A DNA stretch of 64,000 nucleotides, from NCBI GenBank assembly GCA_002173415.2, contig NHNK02000009.1, positions 1 through 64,000 on the forward strand, written 5' to 3'. The stretch is from Marinomonas agarivorans. Lineage in GTDB: Bacteria > Pseudomonadota > Gammaproteobacteria > Pseudomonadales > Marinomonadaceae. The number at the start of each line of letters is the position of its first letter. The first letter of the stretch is position 1. A program made the position numbers and the translations under genes. Shown here piece after piece: positions 9,277-17,041 of this stretch. The notes under the pieces are model-generated. The model ran no database searches and was not told the DNA's origin. It saw only the letters and a program-made list of their open reading frames with translations.

Positions 9277-12200
9277 TGCTTTCCTCACTTGGGTTCAATT
9301 CCAGTTTAGGTAAACTAAATTTAATGCTTGTTCCTTGTCCTATTTTTGATACTGCCCATATTTTTCCTCCTAATTCTTCAATGCTTTTGCGGCAGATTGA
9401 AAGCCCCATGCCTGTACCTGAATATTCTTCTTTTCGATGTAATCGTTTAAACGGCTCAAAAATTTTATGGCAGTATTCTTGTTTCATGCCGATGCCGTTA
9501 TCCGTAATATCAAATGTCCAAAAACTGCCTGAAGAAATGACGGATATAGTAATTTTAGGCGCTAAATCTGGTTTACGGTATTTAATGGCATTACCGATTA
9601 AATTTTGGAAAACAGAGCTCATGCGAGCAGGGGTGGCAAGCACAGTGGGCAATAAAGGCCACTCTATTTCTGTATTTGTTTGGTGAATGCTGTCTAGTAA
9701 ATTTTCTTCTACGGTTGTTCTAATGGTATTTAAATTTACGGCTTGCAAATTTTCTGCTTCATTACCAATGCGAGCGTAAGTAAGAAGGTCTTTCACCAAA
9801 TCTTGCATTCTAGTCGCCCCATTGACCGCATAACTAATATATTCAAGTGCTTTGTCATCTAATTGTTGTTCATAGTGTTTTTTTAGTAACTGTGTGAAGT
9901 TCGTCACCATTCTTAGCGGTTCTTGTAAATCGTGAGAAGCAACATAGGCAAAACGTTCTAGCTCTTTATTAGAGCGTAAAATTTCTTCCTCAGCCGCTTT
10001 ACTAACAGAGATATCGTCCACCGAACCTGCCATACGAGTAGGTTCGCCAGCTTCATTCCAAATAGCTTGCCCTCGAGCATGTATCCACACATAGGTGTTA
10101 TCATTTCTTCGTAATCGATATTCGACATTAAAGGGAGTTTTATTGTTTAGGTGATTAGATATTGCTATTTCGGTTGCCTCTCTGTCATCAGGATGCAATC
10201 GATCGCCAAATTCTTCGTAGCTGGGTTTAAACTCAGCATTCGTAATGCCAATAATTTCCTTAAAAGTGTCTGACCAAAATAATGTGCCAGTCTTTATATT
10301 CCAATCCCATAAACCAACAGCGGAACCTTTAACGGCTAATTCATAGCGTTCTTCACTTTCTGCCAAACGCGCCAAGGTGTTCTTACTTTCGGTAATATCT
10401 CGTGATACGCCTAATACAAAGCTTTCCCCATCTTGGTTTTGAAAACGTACTTTTTTAGTCAGCAGTGTTTTCGTTTCACCGCTCGGGAAGTGAATCGTTT
10501 CTTCAATTTCAGAATTGCCATGTTTTAAGGCTTTTTTGTCTTGGGCTAAAAAGGCCTCAGCTTCTTGTTCGTCATAAGATTCAACGGTTGTTGTACCAAT
10601 AATTGTGTCTCTAGTGTCTTCAGGGTAGAGGTTAAGAAAAGCGGGATTGGCACGCACAATGCGAAAGGCGCTATCTTTCACAAACAGCAAGTCGGGGATT
10701 GAATCCTGCACAAGTTGTAAAAAATTTTGTGACTCTTTTACGTCTCTAAGAATGGCTGAACGCGTCAATTCGGATGAGAGCCACTGAGCCATTAAACGCA
10801 ATAACACTTTATTTTGATTAGAAAAGGGCTTTGTTGACGGGCTTTTACCAAAGAAATTAATCGTGCCATATGGTTGTTTATTAATAAAAATAGTCGTGCC
10901 AATGTAAGATTTAATGGATTGGTTTTTATAACAAAGGTGAGTTGTCATTTTCTCGTCGGTAATATGATGCCAAGATTTTATTTCTTGTTGTCCAAATAGG
11001 TGAGAACAATACGTATTTTTGAATTTGAAAGTTTTTTCCTTTGTAAGTAATTGTTGAGGTTGGCAATATTTCACTTCATAGACGTTTTGAGTTACTTGAC
11101 TGACAACGCCTACATCGAGCTCTAAATATTCAACTCCTAAGCGAATGACGGATTGAATTTTTTCTGCAAGAGGTTGGTCTGATTCCAGTGTTAATGTAAA
11201 AAAACGATTAAGTATTTCATCATCTTTCCTACGCTCATTAATATTTTCGTACAAACCGGTAATTTCAAGAGGCTCGCCATTATCCTTTCTCGAGAGTACA
11301 TTGCCGGTTTCACGAATCCACAGATAGCGGCCATTTTTATGGCGAATACGATAAGCCAAATAGTATTCATTCTTTATGTTAGCAATACCAAGGTACCAAT
11401 GGTTATCGAACTCAGGTAAATCTTCTGGGTGGATATAACCCCGCCATTCTTGTATAGAAAGGTATTTTTCTGCTAAAGGTTCGCCAAGTAAGCTTGCTAT
11501 TTGCTCAGCAATAAAAAGTGTGTTTTTTCGAGTATCGTATTCCCATACAATAATCCCAGTTGCTTTTATTACACGGTCAAAACGATTTTTTCGCTCAAGG
11601 GATTTATACTGATATTGCTTTATTTCTTGGTTTTTTTCATAAACAACTTTTTCTAAATACTTCTTATCAATACTTTGCTTGATAGTGGCATCTAAAATTT
11701 CTGAAGATAATTCATCTTTTAGTAAATAGTGAAATGCACCTCTTTTTATTGCTTCAGCTGCAATATGTTCATTGCCTTGTCCGCTTAAAATAATAACGGG
11801 AATAAAAGGGTAATAATTAATCACTTTGCTCAGTATTTGTAAGCCATTTTCGCCCGGCAAAGAATAATCTAACAAAAGACATTGAGGGGAGTATTGATCA
11901 ATTAACTTAAACAAACCAATGCCGGAACTTGCTTCGACAAAATGGTAGACACTATTTCTTATTTTTTTTAGGTAGCGTTGAATTAGTTCGCGATCGTCTT
12001 GGTTGTCGTCGACAATAAGTATTGTGGTTTTGTTGGTACGATTGATTTTTGAACTTTCAAAGCCATTTTTTTTATTTGCCAAGATGGCATTAATAATGTT
12101 TTGTTTTAAGTTGTAGTTATGAATTTCCGCCTTTACTACGTAATCTTGAGCACCTGCCTTTAACAGGCTAACAGCCAATTGTTCGCTACCTTGTCCTGTA

Positions 12201-12469
12201 AGAACAATAACGGGAAGAAGAGGGTTATGTTTTTTAATTTCTTTAAGGACAGATAAACCGTCACTGCCAGGTAAAGAATAGTCAAGAAGAATGCAATCGG
12301 GCTTCAAGGCTACTGTTTTTTCAAGGCCTAACTTGCCATTTTTAGCGTGAGCTACTTGAAAGTGTACTTTGCTATTGTCAATAGCATTTGTATTGGTGAT
12401 GTGGCGCTGGCATAACTCATAGTCATCAACGTTATCCTCAATGATCAGAATGCAATAATTTGTTGTCAT
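9269..12469 (-). CDS. Multi-sensor histidine kinase REC-REC-PAS-GAF-PAS-PAS-HisKA-HATPase
   Basis: 1066 aa. Two N-terminal receiver domains carry phospho-acceptor Asp in LLDYSLPG at residues 63 and 201. They are followed by a PAS_3 domain (about 297-415), a GAF domain (about 425-575), PAS (about 578-690) and PAS_3 (about 700-815). The HisKA domain has its His in SHDLQEPLR near 835, and the HATPase (about 930-1055) has N, G1 (DNGIGM) and G2 (GTGMGLS) boxes. There are no membrane segments, so it senses cytoplasmic signals. Two upstream receivers make it an input-integrating hybrid rather than a phosphorelay with C-terminal REC. Likely output is the overlapping response regulator. Ligands are unknown. 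Confidence 0.88.
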   Translation of the reverse strand: MTTNYCILIIEDNVDDYELCQRHITNTNAIDNSKVHFQVAHAKNGKLGLEKTVALKPDCILLDYSLPGSDGLSVLKEIKKHNPLLPVIVLTGQGSEQLAVSLLKAGAQDYVVKAEIHNYNLKQNIINAILANKKNGFESSKINRTNKTTILIVDDNQDDRELIQRYLKKIRNSVYHFVEASSGIGLFKLIDQYSPQCLLLDYSLPGENGLQILSKVINYYPFIPVIILSGQGNEHIAAEAIKRGAFHYLLKDELSSEILDATIKQSIDKKYLEKVVYEKNQEIKQYQYKSLERKNRFDRVIKATGIIVWEYDTRKNTLFIAEQIASLLGEPLAEKYLSIQEWRGYIHPEDLPEFDNHWYLGIANIKNEYYLAYRIRHKNGRYLWIRETGNVLSRKDNGEPLEITGLYENINERRKDDEILNRFFTLTLESDQPLAEKIQSVIRLGVEYLELDVGVVSQVTQNVYEVKYCQPQQLLTKEKTFKFKNTYCSHLFGQQEIKSWHHITDEKMTTHLCYKNQSIKSYIGTTIFINKQPYGTINFFGKSPSTKPFSNQNKVLLRLMAQWLSSELTRSAILRDVKESQNFLQLVQDSIPDLLFVKDSAFRIVRANPAFLNLYPEDTRDTIIGTTTVESYDEQEAEAFLAQDKKALKHGNSEIEETIHFPSGETKTLLTKKVRFQNQDGESFVLGVSRDITESKNTLARLAESEERYELAVKGSAVGLWDWNIKTGTLFWSDTFKEIIGITNAEFKPSYEEFGDRLHPDDREATEIAISNHLNNKTPFNVEYRLRRNDNTYVWIHARGQAIWNEAGEPTRMAGSVDDISVSKAAEEEILRSNKELERFAYVASHDLQEPLRMVTNFTQLLKKHYEQQLDDKALEYISYAVNGATRMQDLVKDLLTYARIGNEAENLQAVNLNTIRTTVEENLLDSIHQTNTEIEWPLLPTVLATPARMSSVFQNLIGNAIKYRKPDLAPKITISVISSGSFWTFDITDNGIGMKQEYCHKIFEPFKRLHRKEEYSGTGMGLSICRKSIEELGGKIWAVSKIGQGTSIKFSLPKLELNPSEESNE

Positions 12470-12501
12470 GGTGAACTCAATAATGCAGCCGGTGCACAGC
12501 T

Positions 12502-12951
12502 TTATATATTGTCGTGATCGGGAAGAATGGCAACACCGAACCAGTAATCCTTCATGGTTCTAATGGCTTGAGTCAGCCCTTCAAAGTCGACCGGTTTTTG
12601 AATGTAAGTACTGGCCCCCATGTCATAACATGCTTCAATATCTTTATGATCTTTCGATGTTGTTAGTATGACAACGGGGATAGAGCGTTTCTTAGGGTCT
12701 GCTTTAATTTTCTTTAAAACTTGTCGCCCATCAACTCCAGGCATATTTAAATCAAGCAAAATAAGATCAGGTAACCTAGTTTCAATGTCATCAGCATAGT
12801 TGCCTTCATTGTATAGGTAATCGAGAGCATCTTTACCGTTTTTACACCAATGTACCGGGTTTAGAAAATGGCTTTTTTTTAAACTTCGTAAAGTGGCTTC
12901 ATAATCGTCCTGGTTGTCTTCTACTAGTAGTATATGAGGAATGTCATTCAC
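12502..12951 (-). CDS. Single-domain response regulator (Rcp1-like)
   Basis: 149 aa. Receiver domain with VEDNQDD, phospho-acceptor Asp in LILLDLNMPG, VILTTS and the Lys in YIQKPVD; no output domain. The start is taken at the GTG at 12951 because AAGGAG lies 7 nt upstream and the domain begins immediately (NDIPHILLVEDN). A longer frame from 13005 would only add a tail overlapping the kinase gene. It overlaps the stop of the PAS kinase by 8 bp (GTGAATGA), the same coupling seen in the neighbouring kinase/regulator pair. Confidence 0.85.
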   Translation of the reverse strand: MNDIPHILLVEDNQDDYEATLRSLKKSHFLNPVHWCKNGKDALDYLYNEGNYADDIETRLPDLILLDLNMPGVDGRQVLKKIKADPKKRSIPVVILTTSKDHKDIEACYDMGASTYIQKPVDFEGLTQAIRTMKDYWFGVAILPDHDNI

Positions 12952-14104
12952 TGGTTTGCTCCTTAGTGCGAAACTGTTGAAGGGTAAAGTAAAAAGTTGT
13001 ACCAACGCCTAATTCTGATTCGAGCCAAATTTTTCCGTTGTGACGCTCAATGATTTTCTTTACAAACGTTAAACCAACCCCTGTTCCTTTGATGTTGTCC
13101 TCTTCATCGTTAAGGCGTTTGAATATGCGAAAAACATCCTCGAAAAAAATATTTTCTATACCAATACCATTATCCTTCACATAAAAGGTTATAGGGTGTT
13201 TTTCAAGTTTTGAGGCCGTTTTTTGAGGTGTTATTATGCCGATTTCAACAGTTTTGTTAGGTTTGTCATTGTACTTAACAGCATTAGTAATCAGGTTTCT
13301 AAACACTTCGGTGATACGAGGGACATCACATATTATGTTAGGCAATGCCTTTGGAATTATTATGCGGGCATTGTTTTGTATGAGAGTCGTTTCCATCATT
13401 ATTTCAATGTCTTTGATAATGATGTTTATGTCAGTATTCTGAATGGCTAAATCTTGACGACCTAAACGTGAAAAATACAATAAATCATCGACCAATTTTT
13501 CCATGCGATCACATAGAAACCTCATGCGCTGAATGCGTTTCTTTCCACTTTCGTCTAGTTGGTCGGCATAATCTTCTTCAAGGAATAAAGCGTTATTACT
13601 TAACCCTCGCAGAGGTTCTTTTAAGTCATGAGATGCGATATAGGCAAAATCGTCTAATTCTTGGTTGCTACGCTGTAATTGTTCTAAATAAGAATGCTTG
13701 GCCTCATCAGCTATAACACGCTCACTAATATCTCGAATAGTACCAACAAACATTTTTGTGCCACTAACCTCCATTTCATTAACGCCAAGCTCAATCGGGA
13801 AAACCGTACCATCCTTTTTTTGAGCAGAGACTTGCCGACCAATACCAATGACTTTTTTTTCATGCGAGGTAAGATAATTTTTTAAATATTGATCATGTTC
13901 GCTATGGTAAGGATCAGGCATCAGAATTTTCACATTTTTACCAATAACTTCTTCAGGCAAATATTGGAATATACGCACCGCAGCAAGATTAAAAGTCTGA
14001 ATGGTGCCATGCTTATCTATGGTGATTAATCCATCCAACATGGTGTCCAGAACGATTTGGACCGGAAGTGACTTTGCATCGTTTAAATCGACAGCGTTTG
14101 CCAT
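12944..14104 (-). CDS. PAS-domain histidine kinase with FixL-like PAS
   Basis: 386 aa, soluble. The PAS domain (about 12-130) closely follows the FixL type (LMPDPYHSEHD, VIGIGR, KKDGTVFPIELGV). However, the residue expected to be the haem-ligating His, six before the Arg of GIGR, is Lys, so haem binding is not expected. HisKA follows with SHDLKEPLRGL (near 162-172), then HATPase with NLITNAVKYN, DNGIGIE and GTGVGLTFVKK. The ribosome site AAGGAAAAGG precedes the ATG. It is the first gene of the minus-strand signalling run and is coupled to the next receiver gene. Confidence 0.87.
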   Translation of the reverse strand: MANAVDLNDAKSLPVQIVLDTMLDGLITIDKHGTIQTFNLAAVRIFQYLPEEVIGKNVKILMPDPYHSEHDQYLKNYLTSHEKKVIGIGRQVSAQKKDGTVFPIELGVNEMEVSGTKMFVGTIRDISERVIADEAKHSYLEQLQRSNQELDDFAYIASHDLKEPLRGLSNNALFLEEDYADQLDESGKKRIQRMRFLCDRMEKLVDDLLYFSRLGRQDLAIQNTDINIIIKDIEIMMETTLIQNNARIIIPKALPNIICDVPRITEVFRNLITNAVKYNDKPNKTVEIGIITPQKTASKLEKHPITFYVKDNGIGIENIFFEDVFRIFKRLNDEEDNIKGTGVGLTFVKKIIERHNGKIWLESELGVGTTFYFTLQQFRTKEQTSE

Positions 14105-14285
14105 ACCTTTTCCTTTTTATTACTAGCTATGAGAGCTTGTGAGAGAGGAGTGAGTATCGTTATCCTTATTTCTCCCTCTATTTGGTCTATGTTATAAGCT
14201 AAAAAATGTCAAATCTTCAGTGGTAGTCTATGCTAAAAAGAACCGCATCAAGATAGCCTAGCATTGGATGAAGAGGAACTGCTGA

Positions 14286-15005
14286 ATGGAATTAAAACCT
14301 ACTGGTGCCATTAGTCCAGATTTTGTAGCAAATTTGACTCGTGGCATTTGTCATGATGTTGGTGCACCTGTCCGTCATGTTGTGCAATTTACTCAAATGC
14401 TCAACGATGATCACGCGATTGATGCACTCGATGATAAACACAAACGCTGGTTTGCTCTGATTCATGATGGTGGTGTTCAGATGCAAAATATGTTGTCAGC
14501 CTTATCAGAATTATCCCGCTTATCTCATGCAAAACAACTTGTACCAGTCGATTTAAAGCAACTTTTTTTAAATGTTGCTCGTATTCATCGAGGTCATATT
14601 GAAGGTGTTCGTCAAGACATTAATTTAGAGCTAAAAGGGAATTGGCCTGAAATTTATGGCGTGCAAGAACACTGGTACACATTATTTTCCTGCTTATTAG
14701 AGAATGCTCTCAAATTTCAACCACAGAATGAGCATCATGTGGTCGAAATATCCGTTTGTTGTGAAGAAAAAAAGTCAGAGTTGCTCTTTTGTATTGACGA
14801 TAATGGTATCGGTTTACTTGAGCATCAAAGGGAGGATATAACTCGTGCTTTTAAGCGCTTAAATTCAGTGGAAGACTACTCTGGACTCGGGATGGGGCTA
14901 ACTTATTGCAGCTATATTGCCGAACTTAATGATGCAAAACTAAGCTTTGATAATTCAGCATTAGGCGGCTTAAAAGTGACGTATAGGCAACATATTTGTC
15001 GTTAG
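14286..15005 (+). CDS. Stand-alone histidine kinase without a sensor domain
   Basis: 239 aa. Almost the whole protein is transmitter: HisKA with the phospho-acceptor His in ICHDVGAPVRHV (near 24-35) and a HATPase with ENALKFQ, DDNGIGLL and GLGMGLTYC. No PAS, GAF, receiver or membrane segment precedes it, so it must receive its signal from another protein. The HisKA sequence is of the phytochrome-kinase type, like the divergent kinases next door. A GAGGAA ribosome site supports the ATG. It is followed after 65 bp by the REC-GGDEF-EAL gene, its probable partner. Confidence 0.83.
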   Translation: MELKPTGAISPDFVANLTRGICHDVGAPVRHVVQFTQMLNDDHAIDALDDKHKRWFALIHDGGVQMQNMLSALSELSRLSHAKQLVPVDLKQLFLNVARIHRGHIEGVRQDINLELKGNWPEIYGVQEHWYTLFSCLLENALKFQPQNEHHVVEISVCCEEKKSELLFCIDDNGIGLLEHQREDITRAFKRLNSVEDYSGLGMGLTYCSYIAELNDAKLSFDNSALGGLKVTYRQHICR

Positions 15006-15070
15006 CTAGGTCTTAGTGCTCTCACTCATGGATGTTTTTATCGACGTTAAATTTAAAGGAAGAGAATACA

Positions 15071-16819
15071 GTGACATTACCGAATGAATTAACGCCTAAT
15101 CATCGATTATTTTTGCTAGCAGAAGATAATCCTGTTGATGCAGAACTGTTTTCCAAAATGCTGGACGAAGCTTTCAAAGGGCAATGCTCAATTGTTTGTG
15201 TTGACCGATTTGAAAAAATTAGCCAAGCTCTCTCCAAAGGTAACGTTGAAGCACTTATTTTAGACATGAACTTACCTGACCGTTCAGGTGCGGATAATGT
15301 ATATCATTTAGACAAAACATACCCAATGTTGCCGATTGTTGTGTTAACTGGCAATGAAGATTTAGATTTAGCGATTCACTCGTTGCAAAATGGTGCTCAA
15401 GACTACCTTTCAAAAAACAATGTTACCCCTGAAATACTAAAAAGAAGCGTACGTTATGCCAAAGAGCGCAAACAAATTGAATTGAAATTAAAAGACGCAC
15501 TTGAAGATGCTGCGTTTAAAAACGAACAGCTTGCTATACAAGCCAATTATGATTCACTGACAAATATTGCTAATCGATCTTATTTTAATGACATAGCTAA
15601 GCGAACTTTGGCTCGAGCTAAACGAAAAAAAAGTCTAGTGGGTCTGCTGTATTTTGATATTAATAATTTTAAAAACATTAACGACACCTATGGGCATTTG
15701 ATTGGTGACGGGCTACTGCAGCAAGTTGCAAATCGTCTTAATAAAATCGTGCGATCTACAGACCTGTTAGCAAGGCTAGGGGGAGATGAGTTTGTTATTA
15801 TCACCGATTTACTAGAGGATAAAGACGATATAACCCCGTTACTTCAGCGTGTCCAAAATCAGTTTGAATCGAGTTTTCATATCGACTCATGGGATATTGA
15901 TGTTTCCTCCTCCATTGGTGTTGCTTTTTATCCGGAAGCAGAAAATTTAGATGTACTGATCAAACAAGCGGATTGTGCGATGTATGAGGCCAAGTCAAAC
16001 TCAGTGGAGCCAGTTTGTGTATACAGCGACAAATTGGCAGCTCAATATGCGCGTTCGCAAAAAATAGAGTTTCATTTGCAAGGGGCTATAGAGAATCAAG
16101 AAATAGCAGCCGTATTTCAGCCAATTTTAGATATTCACTGTCCAAAAAACATTAATTTGGAAGTATTGTCCCGTTGGCATTCCCCTGTTTTAGGGTATGT
16201 TTCACCTGCTGAATTTATTGCTATTGCTGAGGGTACACCTCTAATAGAAGAGATTACGAAAAACGTTATTGCTCAAGCTGGGGTAATATATAATCAGGTG
16301 TCAAACAGTAAACAAAGTGTTGCTTGCGTTTTTATTAATATCAACGCTAAACAACTCTCTCAACCTGAATTTTGCTCATTTATCCTACAGCACTTAGAGG
16401 TAAACCAATTGCCACCGAATAAAGTTTGCTTGGAGCTGACTGGTAGTCATGTGATTCAAGATATGAATCGTTCAAGACAACAGTTTGAATTATTACGCAG
16501 TAATGATGTTCGCATAGCTCTCGACAACTTTGGAAAAGGTTTCGCTTCAATTACTCATTCATTTGATCTGCCGTTTGATATTTTAAAACTGGATCATGTT
16601 TTAATTAACGCTATTGATATAAATGAACGCAATCAAGCTTTAGTTGCAGGTGTCATTGAAATGGCACATAGGCTTAACATAAAGGTTGCAGCAGAAGGCG
16701 TTGAAAAAAAAGAAGAAAAAGAAACGGTTATACGTTTAGGCTGCGATCTACTCCAAGGGTATTTGGTTTCTAAACCTGTTGGAATGAAAGAGATTACGGC
16801 ATTTTGCTCAAGTCACTAA
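15071..16819 (+). CDS. Response regulator REC-GGDEF-EAL, cyclic-di-GMP turnover
   Basis: 582 aa. The N-terminal receiver has AEDNPVD and phospho-acceptor Asp in LILDMNLPD. The GGDEF domain has an intact LGGDEF signature and an RxxD inhibitory site (RSTD) five residues before it, so diguanylate cyclase activity is expected. The EAL domain is altered: EVLSRW in place of EALxRW, LELTGS in place of LExTES, and ALDNFG in place of the metal-binding DDFG, which suggests weak or no phosphodiesterase activity. The GTG at 15071 is preferred over an ATG at 15032 because a GGAAGAG site precedes only the former. Confidence 0.88.
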   Translation: MTLPNELTPNHRLFLLAEDNPVDAELFSKMLDEAFKGQCSIVCVDRFEKISQALSKGNVEALILDMNLPDRSGADNVYHLDKTYPMLPIVVLTGNEDLDLAIHSLQNGAQDYLSKNNVTPEILKRSVRYAKERKQIELKLKDALEDAAFKNEQLAIQANYDSLTNIANRSYFNDIAKRTLARAKRKKSLVGLLYFDINNFKNINDTYGHLIGDGLLQQVANRLNKIVRSTDLLARLGGDEFVIITDLLEDKDDITPLLQRVQNQFESSFHIDSWDIDVSSSIGVAFYPEAENLDVLIKQADCAMYEAKSNSVEPVCVYSDKLAAQYARSQKIEFHLQGAIENQEIAAVFQPILDIHCPKNINLEVLSRWHSPVLGYVSPAEFIAIAEGTPLIEEITKNVIAQAGVIYNQVSNSKQSVACVFININAKQLSQPEFCSFILQHLEVNQLPPNKVCLELTGSHVIQDMNRSRQQFELLRSNDVRIALDNFGKGFASITHSFDLPFDILKLDHVLINAIDINERNQALVAGVIEMAHRLNIKVAAEGVEKKEEKETVIRLGCDLLQGYLVSKPVGMKEITAFCSSH

Positions 16820-16890
16820 AGGTAATGGTCGATGACGTTATGAACTCGACCAAGAAGGAAAAACCAGCCATGTATTAAAGCTCGCTAAAA

Positions 16891-16915
16891 GAAATAATTT
16901 TACTAAAATTATTTC
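16891..16915. repeat. Perfect AT-rich inverted repeat
   Basis: GAAATAATTTT (16891-16901) and AAAATTATTTC (16905-16915) form perfect 11-bp arms around a 3-nt loop, between the GGDEF/EAL gene and fimV. There is no T-run, so it is not a standard terminator. It could be a cruciform/hairpin end of the upstream transcript or a protein-binding palindrome. Confidence 0.5.
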
Positions 16916-17041
16916 ACAATCTGCCGATAACAACCCAAACCATTGATTCTAAAGCTATTGATAAAAAAGCATCCCTGTAAGATACTTATATTAATTTTGT
17001 TTATATATTTTTGTTTGTGTTACTTAAGGAAAAACAAGCTT

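Noticed and set aside
13223-13885. Plus-strand frames inside the PAS kinase gene
   Set aside because: They lie entirely within a well-supported minus-strand gene and have no recognisable domains.
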